NCBI GenBank assembly: GCA_938075415.1
Contig: CALJHC010000017.1
Coordinates: 53,164-117,163 of the forward strand
Direction of reading: 5' to 3'
Length of the DNA: 64,000 bases
Source of the DNA: an uncultured Rubripirellula sp.
Lineage (GTDB): Bacteria > Planctomycetota > Planctomycetia > Pirellulales > Pirellulaceae
Part shown: one piece after another, positions 1-9,879 of the stretch
Numbering within the stretch: the first letter of the stretch is position 1
How the letters are laid out: every line of letters begins with the position of its first letter
Notes under the pieces: model-generated
Seen by the model: the letters and a program-made list of their open reading frames with translations, nothing else
What the model was told of the DNA's origin: nothing
The model's database searches: none
Translations under genes and position numbers: made by a program

Positions 1-356
1 TTCCCAGAAGATAAAACCGAATAAAAAAGGTGAAACCTAAGTGTGAACCACCTGATATAAAAATCTGTGGCGACTCCGAAACAAGACAAAAATGTTGACC
101 AGTTCATCGCCTTCAACAACCCCGCAAAGAAATCTGGTTAACGGTCGCAATCGGACATACCCCCGGCGGCGTTTACAACCAGCACTACGGACCAATCAAG
201 ATACAAGCAAACTGCGAGCCCAATAAAAACGAAGCAAAACGGCAGTAAAAACGAAGCAAACTCGCAGTAAAAGCACAGCGTGCAAACATCCGCTAAACTT
301 TTGCATCACCATCGAAATTCGACTCAATCCTTCATCTCAATTCAGACCCATCAAAC
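1..356. other. Intergenic, left edge
   Basis: No supported gene. A-rich sequence with a short imperfect repeat (GTAAAAACGAAGCAAA-like units near 225-270) lies just upstream of the first CDS. The promoter of that CDS probably lies here but I cannot place it. Confidence 0.5.
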
Positions 357-1364
357 ATGAATCGACATCAAAAGAATCAAACAGAGCGACGAGATTTCCT
401 GAAAGTCTCCGCTGCAGCATGTGCGACGTTCGCGACATTAAATAGCAATCAGGCGAAATCAGAAATCCTGGGCCGTCGGAAACGCGAAGCCTTCCAGATC
501 TCACTCGCTCAATGGACCCTGGTCCGTGAATTACGCAGCGGAAAAATTGACAATCTGGAGTTTGCACAAGTCGCCCATGACCATGGAATCAACGCAATTG
601 AATATGTCAATCAATTCTTCATGGACAAGGCAAATGACCAGACCTACCTGAATCAAATGAAGCAAAGAGCCGATGACGCTGGTGTCACAAGTGTCTTGAT
701 CATGTGTGACAACGAAGGCAATCTTGGTGATCCGGACTCAACAAAAAGAACAACTGCCATCGATAATCATCGAAAGTGGATTGATGCGGCAAAGTCACTC
801 GAATGTCACTCCATTCGCGTTAACGCACGCAGCGGTGGCTCCTGGGAGGAACAGGTAAAGCTTGCAGCAGATGGCCTTGCTCGCCTGAGTGAGATTGGTG
901 ATAAAAACCAAATCAATGTGATTGTGGAAAACCATGGCGGACTCTCGAGCAATGCTGATTGGCTCGCGGAGGTCATGCAAAAAGTCGACCACCCAAGATG
1001 TGGCACGCTTCCAGACACTGGTAACTTCAGGATCAATGGAAATGAAACCTACGACTCCTACAAAGGAGTCGCCAAACTCATGCCTTGGGCGAAAGGGGTG
1101 TCCATCAAGGACACCGCTTGGGACGGTGACGGAAACCAGAGCGATCTCGACTTCACTCGCATGATGCAGATTGTCGTTGACGCTGGGTACAACGGGTACT
1201 GCGGAATCGAATACGGTGGCTTTGCCGGATTAGACAGTGCGAGGCAGGACCTGGAATCAGCCAGAGAAAACCTTACTTCCCAAAACGGCAACTTCCTCGG
1301 CAACCGTCTGCTTCGGCGACTCCAAGAAACCGGGCGGTTGCGAGCTAGATCTCGTCGTTCATGA
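357..1364 (+). CDS. Exported sugar phosphate isomerase/epimerase-like TIM-barrel protein
   Basis: 335 residues. The N-terminus has a Tat-type motif (RRDFLK, residues 11-16) followed by an Ala-rich hydrophobic stretch, so export by the twin-arginine route is inferred. The body resembles the xylose-isomerase-like TIM barrel (AP endonuclease 2 superfamily): an IVENHGG strand end, a VSIKD strand and a GYNGYCGIEYGG strand near the C-terminus supply likely metal and substrate ligands. The family acts on sugars or inositol derivatives, but the exact substrate cannot be read. The basic tail after about residue 300 (GNRLLRRLQETGRLRARSRRS) is unlike the usual family end and may be an extension. The ATG at 357 sits directly before the signal sequence. 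Confidence 0.8.
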   Translation: MNRHQKNQTERRDFLKVSAAACATFATLNSNQAKSEILGRRKREAFQISLAQWTLVRELRSGKIDNLEFAQVAHDHGINAIEYVNQFFMDKANDQTYLNQMKQRADDAGVTSVLIMCDNEGNLGDPDSTKRTTAIDNHRKWIDAAKSLECHSIRVNARSGGSWEEQVKLAADGLARLSEIGDKNQINVIVENHGGLSSNADWLAEVMQKVDHPRCGTLPDTGNFRINGNETYDSYKGVAKLMPWAKGVSIKDTAWDGDGNQSDLDFTRMMQIVVDAGYNGYCGIEYGGFAGLDSARQDLESARENLTSQNGNFLGNRLLRRLQETGRLRARSRRS

Positions 1365-1711
1365 ACTGCCCAAGAAAGTCGTTACTCAATCGAACCAACG
1401 GATTGCCATAGAGCGATCCGCGGAGTGCAAGCTCATCCATTGGATGCGAGTAAGACAAACGTAGAATTGAGCGGTGGTGAGCGGTGGTGAGCGGATAAAA
1501 TCCAGACAGTTGAGTTACCATCCACCCGCAACTCACTGCGCGTCTTCTTCTCCGCAAGCAACAGCCCAACACTCCAACAGCCCATCGCCCCAACACCATG
1601 CGACCGCCTCAATGGCCAGCTGGTGCGACGGAAAGCGGATGAAACGCGGGACAGCAAAAGCTATTCCGCGTCTTTTAATAGGCGAAGAAAAAGCGATCTA
1701 AAGACTGAGCG
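1365..1711. other. Intergenic with short tandem repeat
   Basis: No supported gene. A 10-bp unit GAGCGGTGGT is repeated at 1469-1478 and 1479-1488, with a partial third copy. The flanking genes converge here; no clear hairpin terminator was seen. Confidence 0.5.
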
Positions 1712-2545
1712 TTACGATGCGACCGCCTTCATCGCTTTTTTCGCAACTGCAACGCATTGACGAATGTCTTCGATCGGATCCTTCGGGTTCTCCTCGTACT
1801 CAAGCGAAACGGCTCCATCGGAAGGAAAGCCAACAGCTTTGAGCCCACGGAAAACACCTTCGACATCCAGATGCCCTTTCCCCAAGATCACGCCCTCGGT
1901 CTTGTCTTGCATCTCTGCAAAATCCTTTAAGTGGATTCCATAGAGACGCCCCTTCAACAAGCGTATGACTTCTGTTGCCCCTTGGCCTGATCGGATGTAG
2001 TGACCCAAATCAGCACACGCTCCAATCCGCTCATCATGCCCATCAATCGCAGTCAAAACATCTACCGCCTTGTTGTAACGATGACGTGGACCATGATTGT
2101 GAATTGCGACTCGAATATCAAACTCTTTGACCAAGCCATCCAGGTTATCGAAAGAATCAGGATCAGGATCAGCGGTGATCGTTGGAATTCCGAGCTTTTT
2201 CGCAAACTCAAATAACTTTCGGTTAGCTGCCGCATCCTTGGTTAGACGATTCACACCATGAGCTGATATGGACATACCCAAATCAGCAACCTTCTTTCGA
2301 ACCGCGGCAATCTCATCCGAAGAGGCACTGGTTGCCAACATGCCACTGTAGAACTCAACCTGTGCGAAACCTAAATCCGCCGCATGCTGAAGAGCCTGGT
2401 CAACGTCAAAACCTCGAAGCGAGTACAACTGAATCCCTAACTTGAATCCGGATTCCTTGGCGGCTAGTGCTGAACTCGTTAAGGACGCCCCGGCGAGCAT
2501 GGCGGACGAGGCAACTAAGAATTGGCGTCGATTCGATGCGGTCAT
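1712..2545 (-). CDS. Exported sugar phosphate isomerase/epimerase family protein
   Basis: About 277 residues from the ATG at 2545, which directly precedes a Tat-like signal (NRRQFLVASSAMLAGASL). An ATG at 2563 and a longer non-ATG frame exist upstream but add unconserved sequence. The body is a xylose-isomerase-like TIM barrel: GIQLYSLR at the start, VEFYSG, HNHG, CADLGHY, IHLKDF and SLEYEEN at successive strand ends, the pattern of the family's divalent-metal and substrate ligands. A sugar or inositol isomerase/epimerase role is inferred. Together with the protein at 357 it gives two exported members of this superfamily in convergent orientation, as is common in planctomycetes. Confidence 0.8.
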   Translation of the reverse strand: MTASNRRQFLVASSAMLAGASLTSSALAAKESGFKLGIQLYSLRGFDVDQALQHAADLGFAQVEFYSGMLATSASSDEIAAVRKKVADLGMSISAHGVNRLTKDAAANRKLFEFAKKLGIPTITADPDPDSFDNLDGLVKEFDIRVAIHNHGPRHRYNKAVDVLTAIDGHDERIGACADLGHYIRSGQGATEVIRLLKGRLYGIHLKDFAEMQDKTEGVILGKGHLDVEGVFRGLKAVGFPSDGAVSLEYEENPKDPIEDIRQCVAVAKKAMKAVAS

Positions 2546-2846
2546 GGATTTCTCAATGAACATGAAGTTTAAAACAGAAAGTAAATCCCGCTGGTTAGCT
2601 GAGGCGCCAACGGAGATGCACAGCAGTCTAACAAAAACCGTGGCGGAGATTACTGACAAGCCACCAAATACAGCCTGCGGGAATCCCGAATCCAAACTTT
2701 GGCATCAAGGACATTGAATTACGGAGCGATTCAATGGGTGAGAAGTGGGTGAGAAGTGGTTCCATCACAATACTTATCAACGAGTCGAATCCCGCGAAAG
2801 CGGCGCGTCGACCGCAAAAAAGCGGAGAAACCATAGCCAAACCAAA
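2546..2846. other. Intergenic with 11-bp direct repeat
   Basis: No supported gene. GGGTGAGAAGT occurs twice in tandem at 2736-2746 and 2747-2757. Confidence 0.45.
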
Positions 2847-3920
2847 CTAGGGCTTATGCACACCACTGACGAGTCTTGAAACAGCATGCTTCGGTACCGC
2901 CAACACTGTCCCATGCCGCATTTGATCAGCCGGCATCTGCAGCAAAGGGGATCGATCTACCCAATGCCTTAAATCATCGCTGGTGGCGAGGCAGTAGGAA
3001 AACTTGCTTCCTGGCGCGTCCCAATACAGCCACCAAAGGCCACCACGTTTTAGCAAAGAGGGGCCCTCTGCCATACTGTTCACAATTTTGGTTCCAGCAC
3101 CAACAATTGGCGGCCCAAGTTGCTTACCGAACGGACCTTGCATGGAACCGGCGAAAGCAAGCCTTAGATTCTTGCCTCCCTTTGCCTCGGACATCTCATT
3201 CTTAATCACCATGACCCAACGATCATCAGCTTGATCCTCGGTTGAACGATCATCGCAAGCGATAAACGGATCAATCACGCCAATCTCTGGCGATTCTGGT
3301 GAATAAAACAAACTAGGTGCACTCCAAGTTACAAAGTCCTTGGTTCGACTCGCATACGATCGATGATCGTAACCATGGGTGTCTTCACTTCCGTCACCAT
3401 CACGCAATTCCTGCTCAGTCGTCGAACTCCATAACACAAAGAACTCGTCAGCCTGATCATCGTGATGCAATTCAGGTGCCCATGTGTTCCGCACCTTGTC
3501 TTCTGCACCCCATAGAACAATCTTTTTAGGTTGGCTCCAGTGAAGCAAGTCCTTTGACCTTGCATAACCAATTGACTGGGAATTCCAGCTGGTTGTCCAA
3601 ACTAGATGAAACACACCGTCATGAAATAGTATCGAAGGATCTCGCGTCAAACTTTCCTCACCCCAGTCCGGAGCGGGAAGCACGACTTCACCTTGATTGA
3701 GCCACTGGAACTTCAAACCATCCTGGCTGGCAGCGAAGTACACACCGGTCTCCCCATTGCCCAAGAAATACGGCAGAAGAAAAACCTCACCGTCAACTGT
3801 CGGCAGCTGACGAATCGCCACATCTTGGGAACTCTGATCTTCATCGCCTTTAACTGCAGGCAATGAGCAGAGAATTAAAACAGCCGCGGTGACCAACAAC
3901 CGAAAGTAATTTGCATTCAT
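2847..3920 (-). CDS. Secreted GH43/GH32-like five-bladed beta-propeller protein
   Basis: 357 residues from the ATG at 3920, chosen because it begins a Sec signal peptide (YFRLLVTAAVLILCSLPAVKG); the longer frame to 4223 adds unlikely sequence. Motifs fit the GH43/GH32/GH117 propeller superfamily: LTRDPSILFHDGVFHLVWTT with a candidate catalytic Asp in RDPS, repeated YARSKDLLHW and ASRTKDFVTW blade motifs, IDPFIACD, and a candidate acid in AEGPSLLKRGG followed by WWLYWDAPG. A periplasmic or secreted hydrolase acting on plant or algal polysaccharide fragments is inferred. The exact family and substrate are unclear, and it could be a non-catalytic propeller. Confidence 0.75.
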   Translation of the reverse strand: MNANYFRLLVTAAVLILCSLPAVKGDEDQSSQDVAIRQLPTVDGEVFLLPYFLGNGETGVYFAASQDGLKFQWLNQGEVVLPAPDWGEESLTRDPSILFHDGVFHLVWTTSWNSQSIGYARSKDLLHWSQPKKIVLWGAEDKVRNTWAPELHHDDQADEFFVLWSSTTEQELRDGDGSEDTHGYDHRSYASRTKDFVTWSAPSLFYSPESPEIGVIDPFIACDDRSTEDQADDRWVMVIKNEMSEAKGGKNLRLAFAGSMQGPFGKQLGPPIVGAGTKIVNSMAEGPSLLKRGGLWWLYWDAPGSKFSYCLATSDDLRHWVDRSPLLQMPADQMRHGTVLAVPKHAVSRLVSGVHKP

Positions 3921-4447
3921 CGTTAAAACAAACCGATGCAATCCAGATGAGAATCGAGCCAATAAAAATATGATGCACAGCCTTCCAAGCACCATCTTGG
4001 AGGAGAAACCAATCTTTGCTTCATCCTTGGGCAGACTGCAGACAATAGTCTGGCAAGAAACCGCAATAATTTGATCAGATCGTAAACTGATCAAATCGCT
4101 ACCTAAGTCGGATCCAGCTAGACAAGTCGCAAAAAAATTTCGGAGGCAATGCCCCATTTGCGAACCGCCATGAGCATAACATCCAGTAAACGATCGAGTC
4201 ATCCAACCGCGAGAAACCATCAATCAACCCCGCAAGTTGCGAACCCTGCAACATGCCGTCATCCGATGAAGGGGTAGAGCCGGAATCACAAAGGGAGCAG
4301 GGAAATCGGTGCGGTGTCTCCGTACGCAATCCTGACCGCCGCGTCACAACCATTCAAGGTCGGTGATCTCCAAAGAGAAGCCCGAGGCGTTCCCATTTCC
4401 AAGAAGGGCAAACGACCTACGCCAACAGATCCAAGAAGAAAAAGAAG
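3921..4447. other. Intergenic between propeller gene and tRNA-Lys
   Basis: No supported gene. Reading frames that cross this stretch are extensions of the gene at 2847 or shadows. The promoter of the propeller gene should lie just above 3920. Confidence 0.45.
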
Positions 4448-4520
<73 letters not shown>

Positions 4521-4607
4521 TCGTGTCGCCTGACCGCAGCAAAAAGCCACGGATAACTCCACGTTAACGATCAAATTACTCGACCGTAATTTATAATTTT
4601 GACGAAG

Positions 4608-4696
4608 CGGGGCGGACAGGATTCGAACCTGCGGAACCAGTTTCCCGGTTCACCGATTTAGCAAACCGGCGCTTTCGACCACTCAGCCACCACCCC
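4608..4696 (-). tRNA. tRNA-Ser (anticodon GCU)
   Basis: An 89-nt class II tRNA on the minus strand. The acceptor stem GGGGTGG/CCGCCCC has one G-U pair, with discriminator G as expected for serine tRNAs. The anticodon stem CCGGT/ATCGG encloses loop TTGCTAA (anticodon GCT). A long variable arm (GAACCGGGAAACTGGTTC) is characteristic of tRNA-Ser. CCA is not encoded. Confidence 0.96.
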
Positions 4697-5676
4697 TCAA
4701 GGACTTCTGATCAGTCGCCTTTGACGGCTTTCGACTGCGCAAACCTAAATGGTCAAGCACAAAATTCAATCTGATATCTATCCTAGTCTCGGCAAGGATT
4801 TTTTATCGGCACCGGCTGTCTGTCAATCCAGTGCGAATAATTCCCGAAACCGGGAACCCGCCTCACGCGTCGTATTGTCTCGGCAAAATCCATCCTGTCG
4901 ATCCCTCACCGACAAAAAGTGTCGATAAAAACAGGAGCTGAATTTTCTCCAAGGCCGCTGATTGTGTGAAATCAACGTCACTTTCGCAACCCTTGGAAGA
5001 AAAGCCTCCAATACCCCCAAAATTCGGGACGCCCCCGCGAACCACTCAGTGGATCTCCTTCGCAGACCAGACCGAGGGATCACGACCAACCGGAGTAGGA
5101 ATTTGCAAGGTTTGGCAATTTGAAAAGCAAAGCCTGCGGCCAATTCCCCAGAGCAAACAAGCCGCAGCCCCATCAATTCAGTCGGAATACCTTGATTTTA
5201 CAGTTCAAACACCATCAAACCGCCAAACAAGCACAAAACCCGTTGCTGAATCCTCGGCTGAATCCTTCATGGCCACCGCTCGGTGGACTCGATGGCTGAA
5301 TCATTAATACACTTCAAAAAAAAGCTTCCTCAGTGACAACAATATCAGCCGGCTCGCCGCGTTGACCAACTTGGCTTGGACCCGCTGGCCATCGACAATG
5401 CACCCGTTGGCTATCGAGAATATGCTGGGTAGATCTAGTCATTCAGGCAGAAAACATGCAATCAAAGGCTCTGAATTACGATTAGACACCGTACGCTTCC
5501 GATCATCAAACAATCACAAAGTACCGATCGGCCCGTCCATATTTTTCCTGCCGCGAACTAAACAATCAACAGAACCGTCAAACTTACAGGATTCGCCGAC
5601 CGAAATTGAAAGAAAAGACGATTGGCGATTCCCCATATTTCAAAAGACAGATGACTCTCCACAAGTGCAGGGCAAA
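4697..5676. other. Long intergenic region upstream of apbE-like gene
   Basis: No supported gene. The frame of the downstream flavin transferase stays open back to 5362, but the sequence before 5677 has no recognisable domain or signal peptide. It is treated as non-coding or 5' leader. Confidence 0.45.
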
Positions 5677-6711
5677 ATGAATAACCAAGGCCCAAGCCTC
5701 AATGCCAAACCTTGGGTGGCGATCACTGCTAATTCGTCCGATGAGGTCACTGACGGGCGAGATAACCTGCTAACTCATGTCTCGCGCCGTGCAATGGCAA
5801 CGGACTTTGTCGCAATTCTTCCCTCCGAAGATGCGACTCAAATCGAAGTCGCTGTTGATGCACTAAATGCTCTGGATGCCATTGAATCCGCGTTAACGAT
5901 CTATCAACCAGATAGCGAAATCACACAGATTAATCGTCGGGCGTTCCTGCAACCCGTTGGCGTCTCATGGTCAACCTTTCGTTTAATCGAACGAGCCGTT
6001 TCTTGGAGCGAAAAAACGGAAGGTGCGTTCGATATTTCAGCAGGTCCACTTGTTGAGGCCTGGGGCTTCAACAAGCGACAAGGTCATAAACCAACACGCG
6101 AGCAAATTGAGCAGACGCTGCAGCAGGTTGGATTTCAACACATTGAACTGGATGCCGCCAAACAAACCGTGCGATTCACAAAACAAGGGATGTCCCTCAA
6201 CCTCGGAGCAATCGGCAAAGGCCATGCCTTAGATCAAATCGCCAGCAAATTACGCGAAAGAGAAGTCAATGACTTTTTGCTGCACGGGGGTAATAGCAGT
6301 GTGATTGCGTGTGGTGACCAAGAACCTGGTACCGGAAAAGGCTGGGCGGTTGGCATCTCGCATCCAACAAAACCCAAACGCCGACTCGCTGGCGTTTGGT
6401 TACGCAACGCCGCGTTGGCCACGAGTGGATCAGGAAAACAATTTTTTCATCATCGTGGCCAACGCTATGGCCATGTGATTGATCCCAGAACAGGCTACCC
6501 CTCTGGTGACCTTCAATCTCTTACCGCGATCACCACAACGGCGACGGATGCTGATGCATGCGCGACGGCACTTTTCGTCGCAGGCTCAAATCAAATTGAC
6601 CTCTGGTCAAGAGAACCGTGGATGCCACCGACTGTGATGCTGCGAGCGACCAGCCGCCAAGACGCATTGGAAATGCAATCTGTCGGTGAGATCCCTTGGC
6701 TCGAACGTTGA
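5677..6711 (+). CDS. ApbE-type FAD:protein FMN transferase
   Basis: About 344 residues from the ATG at 5677, which has an AGGG ribosome-binding-like motif a few bases upstream. ApbE proteins attach FMN covalently to a Thr/Ser of target proteins such as the Nqr and Rnf complexes. Family motifs in order: RRAMATDFVAIL (AMGT-type N-terminal motif), LDAIESALTIYQPDSEITQINR, FDISAGPLVEAWGF, LNLGAIGKGHALDQIA (FAD binding), then YGHVIDPRTGYPSG and ATDADACATALFVAG (Mg and catalytic region). No lipobox or signal peptide is visible, so the protein may be cytoplasmic or the true start may be missed. No target protein is encoded nearby. Confidence 0.88.
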   Translation: MNNQGPSLNAKPWVAITANSSDEVTDGRDNLLTHVSRRAMATDFVAILPSEDATQIEVAVDALNALDAIESALTIYQPDSEITQINRRAFLQPVGVSWSTFRLIERAVSWSEKTEGAFDISAGPLVEAWGFNKRQGHKPTREQIEQTLQQVGFQHIELDAAKQTVRFTKQGMSLNLGAIGKGHALDQIASKLREREVNDFLLHGGNSSVIACGDQEPGTGKGWAVGISHPTKPKRRLAGVWLRNAALATSGSGKQFFHHRGQRYGHVIDPRTGYPSGDLQSLTAITTTATDADACATALFVAGSNQIDLWSREPWMPPTVMLRATSRQDALEMQSVGEIPWLER

Positions 6712-6868
6712 CCAAAAACCAGTGAGCAAACCCGCCCCCTCACAAAAGAAGCCCCGTCGCTTCAAATGCCTCGATCTTCGGCCGATGACGATCGCTGAAT
6801 CGGCTCAAGCACGCCATTCGCTGGCTCCCAAAAAGCCCCCGCCTCACGCGCGCTCTGCATCAATTGAT

Positions 6869-6898
6869 AAAAAAAGACCCAACCTTGATGCGGGTCTT
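6869..6898 (-). terminator. Rho-independent terminator for the small gene at 6952-7191
   Basis: On the minus strand an AAGACCC/GGGTCTT stem with an 11-nt loop is followed immediately by a T-rich run. It lies about 55 bases past the stop codon of the gene at 6952. On the plus strand there is no T-run, so it serves only the minus-strand gene. Confidence 0.75.
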
Positions 6899-6951
6899 CA
6901 CATGCTCAAATCTTGTAATCAAAGGGTGATAACCACCTGAATTGACCCGCT

Positions 6952-7191
6952 CTACTGCCCCTGGTTCGCCGATTCCATCTCTTTGAGCGATTTACCGAGA
7001 CGTTTCCGACTTTGCCCTGACGAGCTTCTCTTGGGCTTTGTCTTATTCGTTTGCCCGACCAAAGCGGCGACATTGGCATTCAGCTTATCGGAATCCGAGG
7101 GAGAACCAATTTGGTCCATGGCGTCACTGAAGCCAAGCAAGACTGACTGACGAACACTGTCTCGTAACCATTCGAAGAAATTTACGTTCAT
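6952..7191 (-). CDS. Small conserved-looking hypothetical protein
   Basis: 79 residues from the ATG at 7191 (MNVNFFEWLRDSVRQSVLLG), preferred over the frame opening at 7251. The first half reads like a folded helical segment (FEWLRDSVRQSVLLGFSDAMDQIG) and the second half is basic and disordered (KTKPKRSSSGQSRKRLGKSLKEME). No family recognised with certainty. A dedicated strong terminator downstream and isolation from neighbours support a real single-gene transcription unit. The basic tail might bind nucleic acid or ribosomes; that is speculation. Confidence 0.6.
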   Translation of the reverse strand: MNVNFFEWLRDSVRQSVLLGFSDAMDQIGSPSDSDKLNANVAALVGQTNKTKPKRSSSGQSRKRLGKSLKEMESANQGQ

Positions 7192-7715
7192 TTTCACAAA
7201 TCCAGCGGAGTGAATCTCAAAAGACGCGACATTGGGCATCAGGCGGCGCAATCCCTAACGTGGCAAATTCCCCCTGAGGGGATCGGCAAGTATCGGGCTT
7301 GGACTCGAACCGCTTTTAAGATCTTCCAACAATTCAAGTCCATAGGGATCGGCAAGGAATCCCTCGTGCTGACCCGATTGAGCCCAAAGAAGTGAGATCC
7401 ATTGGGGTAGACAGAATGCCCGCCGCGAAAGACTCGCCCCAAGCAGCTCGATGGGCCAAACCGGTTGCCGGCTCATTTCGGGGCAAACCGCTAATCAACG
7501 GACAAGGTTCGGTTAAATCTTGAGGATGATTCCGCTCGCTATCCCAGCACAGTGGGATCTCTGGTCGAGCAGAAGGACCAGATAGAGACAAACAGCACGC
7601 ATAGCGCCCAATGACCCTGTGGAAGCAGCAGAGAAGCGATGCAAGGATGACCAATCACTCTGAGTCGCTACCAAGGAGATAGACAGAGGTAAAATCAGCC
7701 AACCAAATTAACTGA
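7192..7715. other. Intergenic
   Basis: No supported gene. Overlapping short frames here show no protein-like conservation. It contains a loose repeat of GGGATCGGCAAG at about 7279 and 7347. No tRNA or recognisable RNA was found. Confidence 0.45.
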
Positions 7716-8081
7716 CTAACCCAGCCAGCCCTTCTTGTCAAAGCTGGCAATCGCTTTTTCTTCACCAGCCTGAATGTCAAACAATTTGTTGAGCTTGGTG
7801 ATCTTAAAGACTTCCATCACGTTGGGCGAAACATCACAAAATTTCAGGGCGACACCCTTGGCTTTGCAAGTTTTATTCAGAGTCACCAATTTGGTGATCA
7901 TGGCCGAAGACATGAAGGAAACACCCTTGAAGTTGAGAATCATCTTCTGGTTTGCGGCAGTCGAGACTGCCTCAAGAAGATCCTTGCCCACTTGTTCGAT
8001 TCTCTGTGTATCGAGGATCTTGCTGTCCGTAAAACCAGCGACAAGCACCTCGCCACTAAATTGAGTTGTAATCGCAGCCAT
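7716..8081 (-). CDS. STAS-domain protein (anti-sigma factor antagonist family)
   Basis: 121 residues from the ATG at 8081 (MAAITTQFSGEVLVAGF). It is a single STAS domain throughout. The motif FKGVSFMSSAMITKLVTLNKTCKAKGVALKFCDVSPNV contains the serine normally phosphorylated in SpoIIAA/RsbV proteins (MSSAM), followed by VMEVFKITKLNKLF. Family members bind anti-sigma kinases when unphosphorylated, releasing a sigma factor. No partner kinase or sigma factor is adjacent, so the partner must be elsewhere or the protein joins a stressosome-like or PP2C pathway. The start could also be five codons upstream. Confidence 0.88.
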   Translation of the reverse strand: MAAITTQFSGEVLVAGFTDSKILDTQRIEQVGKDLLEAVSTAANQKMILNFKGVSFMSSAMITKLVTLNKTCKAKGVALKFCDVSPNVMEVFKITKLNKLFDIQAGEEKAIASFDKKGWLG

Positions 8082-8249
8082 AAGAATCAGTTCCAAAATC
8101 GATTGAGAGAAGCAGAGCGGCGGACTCGCTCCATTTCGAGACTCGCTAAGGGTATCACGCCAAGCAGCTCAAGGCAATTCACGCATCGTACTCCAACTGA
8201 TGAACGGAGTAAAAGTGACTTGTCGGATGGATCGCAAAGCGTCCGATCG

Positions 8250-9104
8250 CTACAAGTCCAAACGGTCGAATTCATCGAGCAATTCGTCTAAATCTACTAT
8301 ATTTTCTTGGGATCCATCAGTTTGGGAGCGATGTTTTTCTGAATGATTTTTTCGCAGCGGGTTGGATTGAGCGTCCTGAAACGGTAATTGCCCACCACTG
8401 GTCCGATCATCCTCACTATCAGGCACGACTCCTCGATCTGTACCTGCCCCAGAGTCCTCAACAACGCCCGACACCCCAGATTGCTGAGAGATCAGTGGAT
8501 TTGTTTGCTCCAAGCGTCTTTTCGGAACGCTTCCTTGCCGCTCTGCCTCTGTCGGTTTGATCGAATCGGCTCCTTCCCAATCCCGACTCTTCTGACTCTG
8601 GTTTTGTTCACCAGAATCGCTCGCCTGCCCCTTAGCCGCCTGCCCCTCAGCCGCCTGCGAGCGGAGTTTCGTTGGGGAAATGCCACCCAGGGTTACCGTT
8701 CGCACCTGACGCCCAGCGTGGATTTCTTTCAGACCCTGCAGAACTGAATCCGCTGAATCCGCCTCACTAAGATTGAACGCGTAGATTCTTCGGAATTGAC
8801 CAATCGCAGGGGACGCCTCGCTATCAAGCCGGTGGGGTGCACGGTAACCATCAAATCCAAGACCATTCCACCCCTCGACGATCCGTTCTGGGGAGAGCCA
8901 ATCCAAGATGGCTAAATCCCCACTCAATGTCTCCAGTGGTAATCGATCCACCGATCCCTCAGTCATATTGGAAAAACTCTCAACAAGAATGAGATCCATA
9001 CCTTCAGAGCCAATCAGCCGTCCAACGACTTCATCGACTAATCGCTCGGCGTTCAAATTCGGCGGTCGGGTCTGAAGCAACACAATCGGCAATCTGACTG
9101 CCAT
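8250..9104 (-). CDS. Unknown protein, last gene of the arrestin/ATPase cluster
   Basis: 284 residues; not recognised. Residues 1-150 look folded, with alternating hydrophobic strands (LPIVLLQTRPPNL, MDLILVESFSNM, SGDLAILDWLSPERIVEGWNGLGFDGYRAP). Residues 150-265 are Gln/Ser/Glu-rich and probably disordered, including a short AAEGQ/AAKGQ duplication, and the end is acidic (NIVDLDELLDEFDRLDL). The start lies 74 bases inside the end of the ATPase gene in another frame, so translational coupling is likely. An acidic C-terminal peptide after a long linker suggests a docking tail. Function unknown. Confidence 0.6.
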   Translation of the reverse strand: MAVRLPIVLLQTRPPNLNAERLVDEVVGRLIGSEGMDLILVESFSNMTEGSVDRLPLETLSGDLAILDWLSPERIVEGWNGLGFDGYRAPHRLDSEASPAIGQFRRIYAFNLSEADSADSVLQGLKEIHAGRQVRTVTLGGISPTKLRSQAAEGQAAKGQASDSGEQNQSQKSRDWEGADSIKPTEAERQGSVPKRRLEQTNPLISQQSGVSGVVEDSGAGTDRGVVPDSEDDRTSGGQLPFQDAQSNPLRKNHSEKHRSQTDGSQENIVDLDELLDEFDRLDL

Positions 9105-9879
9105 GGTGTGACACGCTTGGTTTCGGGGGTGGGGATGAAAGTAAATGAGGCTGTACTAGATCGTACAGTTCGAACCAAAAGTTGCGCAGGTTAGTGATCC
9201 GTGATAGGTCGCAACTTTCCAAGTAACTCTCGACCAAGTGCTTCACTTCCCCGGGCGAAGACTGAATCAACTGCTGGCTCAGCAGGGCAATCGCCTTGGT
9301 CGGCAACTTCGTTCGGTACACAACCGACATCCCGAGCATCGAACGGTGACTTGTCGCAAGAATCGTCAAGCATTTTTTTCGGGCTCGATTCAAAATCACT
9401 CGGCGACGCAGCGAACCGACCTGTTCGAACCCATCCAAGATTAGCAGTGAGCCTGTCGGCAGCGAATCCATTGCCTGACAAACATTCATCGCGTTGCGTT
9501 TCGACAATGCAAAATAGCCTGAGCCACCGACAACCGATTCCCCGTCCAGTTTCAACATCGCGGTTGAACCAAACCTCTGCTCAAGGATGGGCCACAGCGT
9601 ATGCAAGAGAGTGGTCTTGCCAGTGCCGTGCGGCCCGACAATTAAGCTTCGAGTATTAGGACGCATTTGATCCGCTAGGCCATCCAACCTTTGCCTGAAA
9701 GCGTTCGATGAATGCGCTGATGCTTTCGCATCACAGCGAACCTCACCGAGTGAATCACCGTTTCTAGCCGACTTCAGGAAGCGATCAACACCCTCGGTGA
9801 TAAGATCTTCCGTGAAAAGATAAGGCAAAGAACCTGGCTTGGTGTAGCGTGTTGCAAATGGATTCGATACGGGATGCAT
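9031..9879 (-). CDS. P-loop ATPase of the arrestin-like cluster
   Basis: About 282 residues from the ATG at 9879 (MHPVSNPFATRYTKPGSLPYLF); an ATG at 9924 would add 15 residues. Walker A is GPHGTGKTT (residues 82-90, Lys88). A Walker B-like strand SLLILDGFEQVG follows, then a possible sensor segment CLTILATSHRSMLG. The fold is AAA/STAND-like, but I do not recognise the family. The N-terminal NPFATR...PYLF segment reads like a conserved substrate- or partner-binding motif. It overlaps the downstream gene by 74 bases and follows the 188-aa arrestin-like gene by about 130 bases, implying one operon. Confidence 0.72.
   Translation of the reverse strand: MHPVSNPFATRYTKPGSLPYLFTEDLITEGVDRFLKSARNGDSLGEVRCDAKASAHSSNAFRQRLDGLADQMRPNTRSLIVGPHGTGKTTLLHTLWPILEQRFGSTAMLKLDGESVVGGSGYFALSKRNAMNVCQAMDSLPTGSLLILDGFEQVGSLRRRVILNRARKKCLTILATSHRSMLGMSVVYRTKLPTKAIALLSQQLIQSSPGEVKHLVESYLESCDLSRITNLRNFWFELYDLVQPHLLSSPPPKPSVSHHGSQIADCVASDPTAEFERRAISR

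Noticed and set aside
5362..5676. 105-residue N-terminal extension of the ApbE-like protein
   Set aside because: No signal peptide, lipobox or domain; the ATG at 5677 has a ribosome-binding-like site and precedes the family motif closely.
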